Positions 18,438 through 27,273 of a stretch of 64,000 bases of DNA are shown piece after piece. The position numbers and the translations under genes were made by a program. The DNA comes from Sinorhizobium alkalisoli (GTDB lineage: Bacteria; Pseudomonadota; Alphaproteobacteria; Rhizobiales; Rhizobiaceae): positions 1,917,776 to 1,981,775 of the forward strand of contig NZ_CP034910.1 in the NCBI RefSeq assembly GCF_008932245.1, given 5' to 3'. Position 1 is the first letter of the stretch, and every line of letters begins with the position of its first letter. Under the pieces are notes generated by a model that made no database searches, was not told the DNA's origin, and saw only the letters and a program-made list of their open reading frames with translations.

Positions 18438-18542
18438 ACAGCGCCGCGCGTCTGTTCAGACGCGCCAAGGTCGCTGTAACTCTTTGAAATCTCGCATCGA
18501 GCTTTCCGAAAATCGGGTACGATTTTCGGGCCGATGCGCTAG
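18438..18542. repeat. Rhizobial mosaic palindromic element (RIME-like), copy 2
   Basis: The first half repeats copy 1 at 9644: ACAGCG...CGCTGT around GCGCGTCT-GTTC-AGACGCGC. The second half differs: GCATCG (18494) pairs with CGATGC (18532-18537), and CCGAAAATCG (18506) pairs with CGATTTTCGG (18520-18529). It separates nnrU-2 from the siderophore promoter. The shared first module with exchanged second module shows the mosaic nature of the family. Confidence 0.75.
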
Positions 18543-18702
18543 ACGCCTCGCTTGTAAACCGGTCTGCTGCTCGCCCGCACGGCGTGAAACGCCGCGCGCA
18601 AAAGAGCGGTAACGCAGCCTCTGTTTGCTGAGCTCTTCAAGCAATCGATCATTGCGAACGCTATTGACGCCACAATCATGGCTGGCTATAGCGAATAAAT
18701 CT

Positions 18703-18717
18703 TGACTCAATTACTCA
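18703..18717. promoter_or_regulatory. IRO box (RirA-type iron-responsive operator) before the siderophore operon
   Basis: TGA-CTCAATTAC-TCA is an exact TGA-N9-TCA match, extended to TTGA...TCAA. It lies 45 bases before the start of the first siderophore gene in an AT-rich stretch. TGA-N9-TCA is the known iron-responsive operator of Rhizobium/Sinorhizobium, repressed by RirA when iron is sufficient. A second exact box stands before the TonB receptor. Confidence 0.8.
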
Positions 18718-18761
18718 AGATAAATAAGCAGTGCAAAGAACAAGCGCGAGGGCCTGTCTGC

Positions 18762-19193
18762 ATGGAATATTGCCTTCTCTCCCCAGCACGTTTGATTCCG
18801 ACTGAAGAGGTGAACCCCGAAAGAGTCGATGCCCTGCAGGCCAAGATCCTGCAGGAGGGCTCCTGGACAGCGCCAATCACGGCAGAGAAGGATGCCTTGT
18901 TCGTGATGGACGGCCATCACCGGTTGACGGTTGCGCATCGCCTCGGGCTCACAGCTATCCCGGTCGTTCTTCTCGACTACGATTCGGTGCGCGTGGAGAG
19001 CTGGCGTCCTGATGAGACGGTCACGCCGGGCGATATCTTCGACATGGCGCGCAGTGGCCGTAAATTTCCATACAAGACAACGCGGCACGTTTTCGCCAAA
19101 GGTTTGCCGGCATGCGATGTGCCACTTGAAGTCTTGTACGGTCCCGTTCCGACGGGCATGGCCCCCGGCCCTTCCGCGGGGGCATTGTCATGA
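18762..19193 (+). CDS. SbnI-like ParB/Srx-fold protein, probable free L-serine kinase
   Basis: In Staphylococcus aureus, SbnI makes O-phospho-L-serine, the substrate of SbnA. This 143-aa protein has the ParB/SbnI core only: an N-terminal [17 protein letters not shown] segment with candidate catalytic Glu, then the [15 protein letters not shown] signature (about residues 48-62) shared by SbnI and archaeal serine kinases. SbnI itself is about 254 aa, so the C-terminal half is missing here. The ATG at 18762 is preceded by GAGGG; a TTG start at 18702 would lie in the IRO box. First gene of a tight operon; its stop overlaps the next ATG. Substrate is inferred. Confidence 0.72.
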   Translation: MEYCLLSPARLIPTEEVNPERVDALQAKILQEGSWTAPITAEKDALFVMDGHHRLTVAHRLGLTAIPVVLLDYDSVRVESWRPDETVTPGDIFDMARSGRKFPYKTTRHVFAKGLPACDVPLEVLYGPVPTGMAPGPSAGALS

Positions 19194-20581
19194 TGCTTCA
19201 TTGTCAGAAAATCGGCCGCGAGCTGCCACCGATGCTCCGACCGGCAACCGCGGACCTCCTCACCCGGCACGCTTCCCTTCTACTCGACTGGGTTGACCGC
19301 TACGGCTCGCCGCTAAACCTCATCTGGCCGCAAGCCCTTAAGGAGAACCTTGCCGCCCTGAGAGGCGTTCTGACGGAGAACGGCGTCCGGCATGCGATCT
19401 ACTATGGGGCAAAAGTCAACAAGTCCGCCGGGCTGATGCGAACGGCACTCGGCGTAGGCGCTGGAATTGACGTTTCCAGCCTTTATGAACTTCGGGACGC
19501 AAGGCGGCTCGGGGCCGATGGTGCAAGGGTCGTGGCGACGGGACCGGCGAAGACGGGTGCGTTCCACAGAGAACTCGTCGGCTGCGGTGCGCTGATATCG
19601 GTGGATTCCCCCGAAGAGTTGGAGGACCTGATCGGCGCTCTGCCGGCAAGGACGAGCCCGCAGCCGGTCCTCTTGCGGCTGCGACCGAGCGACCAGAGCA
19701 AGAGCCGCTTCGGCATGCCGGCCGACGCCATCGCTCAGTGCCTCGCGCGGCTTTCCGGCGAAAGGCAATTGCGATTCGACGGGCTTCATTTCCACCTCAG
19801 CGGCTACCGTTGGGAGAGCCGCGCCACAGCGTTGAGCGAGGCTGCCGGCCTCATTTCGGAAGCCCGGCGAATGGGACTTTCTCCGCGCATGATCGACATT
19901 GGCGGCGGCCTGCCCATCCAGTACGTCGATCCGATCAAATACCGGGACCATCTCGCCGCCCAGACGACCGACGACTATCGCACCGGGAAAATACCGGAAT
20001 CCTTCTATCCCTATGGCGGCAGTTTTTCCGCCTCCGATTGGCTGCACCTGCTCTTGCTGGCAGAGATGGCGCAAGGCCGAAGCGTTGCCGATTATTTCAC
20101 GCGGGAGGGGCTTTGCCTTGCGATGGAGCCGGGCCGCGCGCTGGCGGACCAGACAGCCATCTCTGTCTTCAAGATCTCGCGTGTAAAGGCTCTCGGCCCG
20201 GATACGCACGTCATTTTCGTCGAGGGCAGCAGCTTCAGCGCCTGCGAAACCTGGTTTGCTTCCGAATTCCTCATCGATCCCATTCATGTCCCGGCAGCTC
20301 ATGTGCCGGCAGCGAGGCCGTCGCTTTCCGCGACGCCTCCAGGTCGCGCCTATCTAGCCGGACACAGCTGCCTCGACGAGGACGTGCTCAGCAACAGGTG
20401 GCTGTCCTTCTCCGTCGCGCCGCAAGCCGGCGACCTGCTCGTCTTCGCCAATACCGGCGGCTACCAAATGGATCTTCTCGAAAACGAATTCCACCGTCAC
20501 CCGATGCCCGCCCGCCACTGTGTCGCAGGGGATGCGCAAGGGCAGCCCTATCTCATTCCCGACACAGTTGAGGAGGCTTAG
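19190..20581 (+). CDS. SbnH-like PLP-dependent decarboxylase (fold type III) of siderophore pathway
   Basis: A 463-aa member of the diaminopimelate/ornithine decarboxylase group. Visible features are the PLP lysine in YYGAKVNKS (Lys75), HFHLSGY, the phosphate-binding [14 protein letters not shown], and the partner-subunit active-site Cys in SCLDEDVL, as expected for obligate dimers. In staphyloferrin B synthesis SbnH decarboxylates a citryl-diaminopropionate intermediate to a diaminoethane form. A lysA role is less likely given the neighbours. The ATG overlaps the upstream stop and the next gene starts directly after this stop. Confidence 0.82.
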   Translation: MMLHCQKIGRELPPMLRPATADLLTRHASLLLDWVDRYGSPLNLIWPQALKENLAALRGVLTENGVRHAIYYGAKVNKSAGLMRTALGVGAGIDVSSLYELRDARRLGADGARVVATGPAKTGAFHRELVGCGALISVDSPEELEDLIGALPARTSPQPVLLRLRPSDQSKSRFGMPADAIAQCLARLSGERQLRFDGLHFHLSGYRWESRATALSEAAGLISEARRMGLSPRMIDIGGGLPIQYVDPIKYRDHLAAQTTDDYRTGKIPESFYPYGGSFSASDWLHLLLLAEMAQGRSVADYFTREGLCLAMEPGRALADQTAISVFKISRVKALGPDTHVIFVEGSSFSACETWFASEFLIDPIHVPAAHVPAARPSLSATPPGRAYLAGHSCLDEDVLSNRWLSFSVAPQAGDLLVFANTGGYQMDLLENEFHRHPMPARHCVAGDAQGQPYLIPDTVEEA

Positions 20582-21592
20582 ATGCTGCATACGACCGTAA
20601 CGCAATTGATTGGCCAGACGCCGGTGATGTCGATCGCGGTCCCGAACCGGGACGCCACTCTGGTGCTGAAGATCGAGAAGAACAATCCCGGCGGCTCGAT
20701 GAAGGACCGCATGGCGCGCAGCATGGTGGTCGCCGCGCTTCAAGACGGGCGCCTCGCACAGGGCGGCACGATCGTCGAATCATCCTCCGGAAACACCGGA
20801 ACGGGCTTGGCGTTGGCGGCCCTGGAGTTCGGATTGCGTTTCATCGCGGTGGTGGATCACCACGCGGCACCCGACAAGATCCGGATGATGCGGGCGCTCG
20901 GCGCCGAGATCCGCTACATAGAAGGCGATTTCCGCGAGGACGAGGTTGCGGTCGTCGAACGACAAAGATTAGCCGCGCAGCTAGGCGCTCAGCTTCCAGG
21001 CGCGCTTTTCATGAACCAATCCGATAATCCGGCGAACCCGGAAGGCTATGCCGGTTTCGTCGACGAGTTGCTGGCCCAACTCCCGGACGGAATTGATGCC
21101 TTTATCGGCTGCGTCGGGACAGGCGGCTCCATGACCGGGATCTCCCAGCGGCTGAAGCACCACAACCCGTCTGTGTATACGATCGCAGTCGAGCCGGCTG
21201 GTTCGATCGTCTTCGGCAAGCCGGGGCATCCCTACTACCAATCGGGCACCGGCACGCCGGCGGGAGACGAAGTGGGCAAAGTGCTGGATTACGGCTGCAT
21301 CGACGAGGGTGTCCAGGTGACGGATACCCAAGCCTTCGAGACGGCGCGCTACATGGCCCGGCGCAAGGGGCTGCTGGTGGGCGGCTCGACGGGTGGTGCC
21401 ATCTACAAGGCGCTGGAATTCATCGCAGCTGGCAAGCTGACCGGCACGATCGTGACGACGGTTGCGGATGGCGGAGAGAAGTATCTTGGCACGATATTCG
21501 ACGACGAATGGATGGCCAAGCGCCGCCTGTTCGATCCAGCTATCGCCGCCCAACTGGACGGCTGGCTCGCCGCCAGGGCGTGCGCGGCATGA
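20582..21592 (+). CDS. SbnA-like PLP synthase (O-phosphoserine + glutamate condensing type)
   Basis: Cysteine-synthase-fold enzyme of 336 aa, close to SbnA in size (about 326). Motifs are NPGGSMKDR (PLP Lys41), the substrate loop SSSGNTGTGLA, the phosphate-binding GCVGTGGSMTG and a late STGGAI. SbnA replaces the phosphate of O-phospho-L-serine with the glutamate nitrogen to give N-(1-amino-1-carboxy-2-ethyl)-glutamate, the precursor of 2,3-diaminopropionate. Context (SbnI-like, SbnH-like, NIS synthetase) favours this over cysteine synthesis. Its stop overlaps the ATG of the opine-dehydrogenase-family gene, so the two products are made together. Confidence 0.82.
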   Translation: MLHTTVTQLIGQTPVMSIAVPNRDATLVLKIEKNNPGGSMKDRMARSMVVAALQDGRLAQGGTIVESSSGNTGTGLALAALEFGLRFIAVVDHHAAPDKIRMMRALGAEIRYIEGDFREDEVAVVERQRLAAQLGAQLPGALFMNQSDNPANPEGYAGFVDELLAQLPDGIDAFIGCVGTGGSMTGISQRLKHHNPSVYTIAVEPAGSIVFGKPGHPYYQSGTGTPAGDEVGKVLDYGCIDEGVQVTDTQAFETARYMARRKGLLVGGSTGGAIYKALEFIAAGKLTGTIVTTVADGGEKYLGTIFDDEWMAKRRLFDPAIAAQLDGWLAARACAA

Positions 21593-22728
21593 AGGTGACC
21601 ATTTGTGGCGCAGGCCGTACCGGGCACTTGAACGCGGTGCTGTTCAAGCAGGTTCCAGGCGTCGAGGTTTCTGTCCTGACCAACTCCACAGCTTTGGCCG
21701 TGCGATGGGCAGAGGGCGACGACGTCTGGCAGGCAGAGGCTCGAAACGGTCGCATCTTGAGCGCTCGACCCGACCATGTTGGAACCGATCCGACCCAAGC
21801 GCTCGAGAGTGCCGACATCGTCGTCATTACGCAGCCCGCCCAGGCGAGGCCGGCCCTGTTGGATCGAATAGCGCCGCACTTGCCGCAGAATAAATGCGTC
21901 CATGTCGGAGCAATCCCCGGCTTTTGCGGCTTCGATTGGCTCGCGGCAAAGGCTCTCTCGGGGCGCGAAAATGCGGTCATCTGGGGCATGAAGGATGTGC
22001 CCCACATCGCCTTCGACCTGATCGCGGGCCAGCGCGTGCGCATGGGCGGGGCGAAGGCGGAAATCTTCGTAGCTCTTCATCGCCGTGAAAGCGCGGCAAG
22101 CGGCGCCACGCTCGCGGCAATATTGAATCGCCTCTACGAGGCTCCCGTCACCCTGCTGCGGGACTACCTCGAGATTACGCTGACGCCCGGCAACGCACTG
22201 ATGCACCCCGCCGTCCTTTATGCGCTCATCGGCCCCGGAGCACCCTGGGAGAACAGGCCGTTCGACGAGCCCCTGTGCTGGTGGAGCGATTGTCCGCAGG
22301 CAGGCGCCGAGCTCTTGGAGGCTTGCGATGCCGAGAACCAGGCGATCCGCCGTGCAAGCGAGGCACGTCTCGGCATCGACCTCAGCTCGGTAAAACCACT
22401 TCAGCAGGAGTTGGTCGAAGCCTATGGCAACCAGATCGCGGACGCCCGGACCATGTACACGCTTCTACGCACAAATCGCGCCTATGCGGACATCCGAGCC
22501 CCCCTGGTTGCCAACCCGTCCGGCCCGGGATTGGTCGTCGATCGCGAAAGCCGCGCCTTCCATGAGGACATAGCCTTCGGACAGGCGCTGCTCGTCACAA
22601 TGGCCGAGCGGCTCGATGTGGCCGTACCGGCCATTGCCAAGACCTATCAATGGGCGCGCGACTATCACGGCGGCTTGGCCACCGGAGTGCCCGCCTATGT
22701 ACCCTCAGATTGGCCGGAGGCAGCCTAA
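21589..22728 (+). CDS. Opine/octopine-dehydrogenase-family oxidoreductase in siderophore operon
   Basis: A 379-aa NAD(P)-dependent enzyme. It has an N-terminal Rossmann domain with GxGxxG (GAGRTGHLNAV, residues 7-17) and a C-terminal all-helical opine-dehydrogenase domain with NALMHPAVLYALIG (family catalytic His) and a YGNQIADARTMYTLLRT segment. The family interconverts N-(carboxyalkyl) amino acids with an amino acid plus a 2-oxo acid. The SbnA product is such a compound, so this enzyme could release diaminopropionate and 2-oxoglutarate, the step done in S. aureus by SbnB (ornithine-cyclodeaminase family). The alternative is reductive opine-metallophore synthesis as in staphylopine. The ATG overlaps the sbnA-like stop. 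Confidence 0.8.
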   Translation: MKVTICGAGRTGHLNAVLFKQVPGVEVSVLTNSTALAVRWAEGDDVWQAEARNGRILSARPDHVGTDPTQALESADIVVITQPAQARPALLDRIAPHLPQNKCVHVGAIPGFCGFDWLAAKALSGRENAVIWGMKDVPHIAFDLIAGQRVRMGGAKAEIFVALHRRESAASGATLAAILNRLYEAPVTLLRDYLEITLTPGNALMHPAVLYALIGPGAPWENRPFDEPLCWWSDCPQAGAELLEACDAENQAIRRASEARLGIDLSSVKPLQQELVEAYGNQIADARTMYTLLRTNRAYADIRAPLVANPSGPGLVVDRESRAFHEDIAFGQALLVTMAERLDVAVPAIAKTYQWARDYHGGLATGVPAYVPSDWPEAA

Positions 22729-24614
22729 TGGACGATAAGATTTCTTCCGCAACTGCTCAGATCCACTCAGACGATACAGAGCTTCTAGCGAACGCGGCAC
22801 GAAATGCGATAAGCCGTCTGGTCCGTTGCCTCTTCGCGGAACGCCTGTTGGATCCGGATGCACTGCTACGGGCTCGCGACGGCCGCCAGGCCTGGTTGCC
22901 GCTTTGGCAGACGCGCCGCGTGCTGCATTTTTCCGATCTTCGCCGGGCGCCCGCCGGAACGTTTCAGAACCGCGGGCAAATCGAGGCCTTGGACGCAAGC
23001 GGTACCCGGCGTCGGATCGAGGACCCGTCCGTCCTGATGCGGGAGGTTGCGCCATCGATCGCGTTTGCCCCTGCGGCCGACGGCTTGGAGCACTTCGTCC
23101 GCGACGTGGACAACAGCATGCGCAACGACGTTCTTGCACGGCGACATCGGAAACGCTGGAGTGCCGAACTACGCGAGCAGATCGGCCAGGCAGACGCAAT
23201 CGGTTTCCTTGCTTACCTTGAAGAGACCTTGCCGCCGCACCTGGTAGCCATGACGCTTGACCAATGGGGCGCCCTTGAGGGACATCCCTTCTATCCGACA
23301 TGGAAAGCCAAGCCCGGCCTGGCGCCGGACGATGTCGTTGCCTTGTCGCCGGAATTCGGCGCTCGTGTGCGCCTGCGGGTCGCCGCGTTGCGCAGCGGCT
23401 GGGCCTACATAGAGAAGATGCCGCATGTCGATGGCTATTCGGAATGGTTCGCCGAGAACTTCCCGGACCTCTGGCGCGAGTGGGAGAAAGCCTTGGGAGA
23501 GCGTGGTAAATCGCCTGCGGATTGGCTGCCTCTGCCCGTGCATGCCTGGCATCTGGAGAACTTCGTCCGTCAGGAATTCGCGCCCGAGATCGAGGCTGAC
23601 GTTTTCGATCCGGAAGGCCCGGAAATCGAAACGCTGCCGTCAATGTCCTTCCGCACGATGCTGCCGGAAACGCGGGACCCAAGGCCCTTCATCAAGCTGC
23701 CGGTCGCGATCTGGATGACGAGCGAGCAGCGGACGCTGCAGGCCAAGTCGATCCATATGGGGCCACGCCTCAGCACGTTGATTTCCGACATGCTGGCGAA
23801 GGAGGATGACCTCAGGAGCAGGCTGGAGATATTCACTGAAGAGCTGGGCGCGATTCTGCGTCATCCCGATACCGGTGACGAACATCCGGGCCGCTTTCTG
23901 TCGGTGGTCTATCGCAACACCGATGCGATTGCCCGTCGAGACGGCCTGCTGCCGGTGACTGTCGCCGCGCTTCTGACCGCTGGCCCGGTCGACGGTCGGC
24001 CACTGATCTGCGAGCTCATCGGAAGAAGCGGCGACGAGAGCGAAGCGGCGATCGCCGCATTCTTCCGGCTCTATGCACGCACCGTTGTCCGCCCGACTCT
24101 GGCCATGTATCTCCTCTACGGCCTCGCATTCGAGGCGCATCAGCAAAACAGCACGGTCCTTTTCGACGATCGCGGTCTGCCACGGAAGCTCCTGATCCGC
24201 GATTTCGGCGACGGCCGCAGCTTTGCGCCGCTCTTCAAGGAGCGCGGTTACGAGCTGCAACCGTTCAGTCGAAAAGGCATTCTGCCAACCACCTTCGACG
24301 GTGATATCAGCCTCGTGCGCTCCTTTGTCATCGATGCCTGCTTCGTCTGCCATCTTCACGAGATCGCCCTTTGCCTGACCGAACAATATTCGCTTGCGGG
24401 TGACCGCCTTTGGCGCATCCTCAGGGAGGAGACGGAAGAGGCGTTCGATACGTTGCGATCGCGCATGCTGTCGGATGCGTTCTGGCTCGAGGAACGCCAG
24501 GCCTTCCTCGAGCGGCCCTGGCCGACACGGTCAGTCCTGCGGATGCATCTCGAAGGCTATCGCGACTATCGCGTCGAGCACCAACTGCCTAATCCGCTGG
24601 CGAGTACAGAATGA
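22728..24614 (+). CDS. NIS siderophore synthetase (IucA/IucC family)
   Basis: ATP-dependent ligase (628 aa) that joins carboxylates such as citrate to amines. Family features: [19 protein letters not shown] (nucleotide-binding region, about residues 183-201), the [15 protein letters not shown] strand, [15 protein letters not shown], and [17 protein letters not shown] followed by RDFGDG. The last region is typical of the FhuF-like C-terminal domain. TAATG overlap with the preceding gene sets the start at 22728. It is the only such synthetase in the window, whereas staphyloferrin B needs three and rhizobactin 1021 two. Substrates cannot be read from sequence. Confidence 0.92.
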   Translation: MDDKISSATAQIHSDDTELLANAARNAISRLVRCLFAERLLDPDALLRARDGRQAWLPLWQTRRVLHFSDLRRAPAGTFQNRGQIEALDASGTRRRIEDPSVLMREVAPSIAFAPAADGLEHFVRDVDNSMRNDVLARRHRKRWSAELREQIGQADAIGFLAYLEETLPPHLVAMTLDQWGALEGHPFYPTWKAKPGLAPDDVVALSPEFGARVRLRVAALRSGWAYIEKMPHVDGYSEWFAENFPDLWREWEKALGERGKSPADWLPLPVHAWHLENFVRQEFAPEIEADVFDPEGPEIETLPSMSFRTMLPETRDPRPFIKLPVAIWMTSEQRTLQAKSIHMGPRLSTLISDMLAKEDDLRSRLEIFTEELGAILRHPDTGDEHPGRFLSVVYRNTDAIARRDGLLPVTVAALLTAGPVDGRPLICELIGRSGDESEAAIAAFFRLYARTVVRPTLAMYLLYGLAFEAHQQNSTVLFDDRGLPRKLLIRDFGDGRSFAPLFKERGYELQPFSRKGILPTTFDGDISLVRSFVIDACFVCHLHEIALCLTEQYSLAGDRLWRILREETEEAFDTLRSRMLSDAFWLEERQAFLERPWPTRSVLRMHLEGYRDYRVEHQLPNPLASTE

Positions 24615-25825
24615 CCGGTGCAGTCGCGGCCCTGCGCGGCTTCGGACCCGTTTTCGCGCTGCTGTTCGGACTTCAATTCATCTCAATGGGCGCCATGGAG
24701 ATGAGCGGTCCTTTCTGGCCGATCCAGATAAAGGCGCTGAGCGCTTCCGATAGCGTTTTCGGCCTGGCGGGAATTGGCGTCTATGTCTGCCCCATGCTTG
24801 GCGTGTCCCTGACGAGTGCCTTTTGGGGGCGGATGGGCGACCGCTACGGCAATCGCCTCATGATGGTGCGCGCGCTGGCTGGCCTGGCGGTGACGCAACT
24901 CCTCGTCGCTTTTGCCGACGACGTCTGGACCATTCTGGTGCTGCGATTCCTGCAGGGTGCCTGCGCTGGCTATATCGCACCGGCCCAGGCCTATGGGGTG
25001 CAGGTAACCGGCGGGCGGGATCGCGCCCGCCTCTTCGCCTGGCTGCAGGTGGCGACGAATGTCGGCTCGCTCGCGGGCGCCTTTCTCGGCGGGATCATTC
25101 TCGATGCCTTGCCTTTCGCGACCGTCAACCTCACCGCCGGCATGATCTGCGCATTCTGTGCCGCCGTCGCCTGGGTGAGCCTGCCCGTTTTGCCGGAAGG
25201 AAGAGGTCTCACGGTGGCGGCGAAGGCGACAGCGGTATCACACCCGCCTTCTACCGGCGTCCCGGTGATCGGAGTTTTCGGGCTGATGGGAATGCTGCTT
25301 GCAAGCAGGATGGTGCTGCAGGTGCCCTTTTCCCTCTATATGTCTGAGGTTTACGGCGCCCAGCATTGGATCACCGGCTTGAGCTATGGCCTTCTTGCGC
25401 TCGGCTTCGTGGTGGCAGCGCCGGTGTGGGCATGGAGCTTCGAAGGGCGAGCGCCGTCCTTTGTGCTGGGATGGAGCGTGGTGATCGCCGGCGGATGCTC
25501 CATCGTTACCGGGCTGGCGGACTCGACGCGCGTCATAGGGCTCTTCGCAGCGCTCTATTTCACCTGGGGCGCGCTCCTCGGAGGAACCACGCCGGTTCTC
25601 CTGTCGCTCGTTTCGGCAGCCACGCGAAGTGAAAAGCAGGGCTCCGTCCTGGGGGTGGCGCAGACCTGCCAGCAAGGTGCTTCCGTCATCGGCATCATTG
25701 CGGGGGTCGCCGCCACGCAACATTTCGGGCTCGAAGCTGCCTTTCCGCTCGTCTCGGGCCTCTATGGCCTGTCATTTTTCGTGGCGCTCGGCCTGTGGCT
25801 CAAGTCGCGCCAATCACTTCGGTAA
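24611..25825 (+). CDS. MFS transporter, probable siderophore exporter
   Basis: A 404-aa major facilitator with about 12 helices. The loop 2-3 signature [13 protein letters not shown] (about residues 75-87) is the MFS motif A. It sits in the place of SbnD-type exporters in NIS clusters and overlaps the synthetase stop by ATGA, so export of the made compound is the likely role. An importer function is not excluded, since no ABC permease is nearby. Confidence 0.85.
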   Translation: MTGAVAALRGFGPVFALLFGLQFISMGAMEMSGPFWPIQIKALSASDSVFGLAGIGVYVCPMLGVSLTSAFWGRMGDRYGNRLMMVRALAGLAVTQLLVAFADDVWTILVLRFLQGACAGYIAPAQAYGVQVTGGRDRARLFAWLQVATNVGSLAGAFLGGIILDALPFATVNLTAGMICAFCAAVAWVSLPVLPEGRGLTVAAKATAVSHPPSTGVPVIGVFGLMGMLLASRMVLQVPFSLYMSEVYGAQHWITGLSYGLLALGFVVAAPVWAWSFEGRAPSFVLGWSVVIAGGCSIVTGLADSTRVIGLFAALYFTWGALLGGTTPVLLSLVSAATRSEKQGSVLGVAQTCQQGASVIGIIAGVAATQHFGLEAAFPLVSGLYGLSFFVALGLWLKSRQSLR

Positions 25826-25837
25826 AGGAGAAATATC

Positions 25838-27007
25838 GTGTCGAAACATTGTTTGCTGGCGCGTGCCATGTTGACAGCTCTTGTCTTGATGATCTTCGGC
25901 CTGGCAAACGTCTTTGCCGGCGAACAAACAGCACCCCCGCAAGCACCGATCACCGTCACCGACATTGCCGGCCGGCAAGTGAACGTGAAGGCGCCCGTCA
26001 AGCGCATTCTTCTCGGAGAGGGCCGGCAGCTCTACCTCATTGCCTCGCTCGAGCCTGACGATCCACTGGCGCGCGTCGTCGCCTGGCGCAACGACCTGAT
26101 CGAGGCGGACCCGGCCACCTATCAGCAGTATCTTGAGGCCTATCCCAAATTGGCAGAAGTTCCTGCCTTCGCAGGCAAGGAGAATGGTCTGATCGACATC
26201 GAATCGACCATCGTCCAGAAGCCCGACGTAGTCCTCCTCAATCTCGAGGCCATGCGCGCCAACGAGGATGCCAAATATGTCGAGAAGCTGGCTGAGCTGA
26301 ATATTCCGGTTCTCTACATCGACTTTCGCCACTATCCGCTGAAGAACACCGAGCCGACCATTCGCCTGCTCGGCAAGATCATGGGGCGCGAGGCGCGCGC
26401 GGAAGAGATCATCGCGTTCCGTCGCGAGGCGATGGCGCGCGTCATCGAAATTATCGCCCGGGCGAAACCGGAGCGCCCCCGAGTATTCATCGAGCGGATC
26501 GGCGGCTATGCCGATGATTGCTGCCTTTCCTTCGGCGCGGAAAACTTCGGCAAATATGTCGAGCTTGCCGGTGGCCACAATATCGGCAGCGATATTCTTC
26601 CCACGACCTTCGGACAGCTCAATCCCGAACAGGTGATCGCCGCCAATCCTGAACATGTCGTCGTCACCAGCGCCGACTGGGAGGCCTATGTGCCCGGTGG
26701 ACATTGGATCCCGCTCGGCCCCGGCGCCGATCCAAAGGTGATCCGCGAAAAGCTCGAATGGTTCACCAGCCGCAGCGCCTACACCGACATCGCGGCCCAA
26801 AAGGCGCGGAACTTCCACGGCATCTGGCACCAGTTCTACAACAGCCCCTACGAGTTCTTTGCCGTCCAGCAGCTGGCGAAATGGTTTCACCCGGAGCTGT
26901 TTGCCGATCTCGATCCGGACGCGACATTTGCGGAGTATCACCGCCGTTTCCTGCCCATTCCCTATCGGCACGGCTATGCCGTCAGCCTCACCGGCAGTGC
27001 GGATTGA
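25838..27007 (+). CDS. Iron-siderophore ABC transporter substrate-binding protein (FepB/BtuF fold)
   Basis: Periplasmic binding protein of 389 aa with a signal peptide (about residues 1-28, cut after VFAG). Class III features follow: ITVTDIAGRQVNV, KRILLGEGRQ, KPDVVLLNLEA, RVFIERIGG and GGHNIGSD. The start is GTG at 25838 preceded by AAGGAG. It is the last gene of the operon. It is longer than FhuD/FepB (about 300 aa), with an extended C-terminal part rich in aromatic residues. No permease or ATPase gene is next to it, so it must pair with a system encoded elsewhere. Confidence 0.88.
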   Translation: MSKHCLLARAMLTALVLMIFGLANVFAGEQTAPPQAPITVTDIAGRQVNVKAPVKRILLGEGRQLYLIASLEPDDPLARVVAWRNDLIEADPATYQQYLEAYPKLAEVPAFAGKENGLIDIESTIVQKPDVVLLNLEAMRANEDAKYVEKLAELNIPVLYIDFRHYPLKNTEPTIRLLGKIMGREARAEEIIAFRREAMARVIEIIARAKPERPRVFIERIGGYADDCCLSFGAENFGKYVELAGGHNIGSDILPTTFGQLNPEQVIAANPEHVVVTSADWEAYVPGGHWIPLGPGADPKVIREKLEWFTSRSAYTDIAAQKARNFHGIWHQFYNSPYEFFAVQQLAKWFHPELFADLDPDATFAEYHRRFLPIPYRHGYAVSLTGSAD

Positions 27008-27092
27008 CGGGTAGCCACGGGGCGAACCGGCGATGGCGGAGCTCAAGCCGGATTCGGGATAGTTCAACAAACGGAACCAGTAGTCGTCAGCG

Positions 27093-27121
27093 GGCGAGGC
27101 TCTCAAACCGAGAGCCTCGCC
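27093..27121. terminator. Strong hairpin between siderophore operon and TonB receptor gene
   Basis: GGCGAGGCTCTC and GAGAGCCTCGCC form a 12-bp perfect stem with loop AAACC. It lies about 85 bases after the binding-protein stop and 150 bases after the end of the convergent TonB gene. A pyrimidine-rich stretch follows on the plus strand. It is probably a two-way terminator. Confidence 0.7.
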
Positions 27122-27273
27122 TTCGCATTCTCTTATCAGTTCGCTGCTGGCCTCGATCCGATGGGTGAGCTTGTTATTGCTGCCAAGCGGCAGAAAGCGC
27201 CGGCCCCTGGCCAGCGCCTTCATGAATGTCACTGAGACAGGTCGTCACTGGGGCGTCGACACGCACCTTACCA

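Noticed and set aside
18702..18761. TTG start 20 codons upstream of the SbnI-like gene
   Set aside because: It would place the start codon inside the IRO box; the ATG at 18762 has a GAGGG site.
20582..21592. Ordinary cysteine synthase
   Set aside because: The fold fits, but tight coupling to opine-dehydrogenase, NIS synthetase and SbnI-like genes favours the SbnA role; in vitro proof is lacking.
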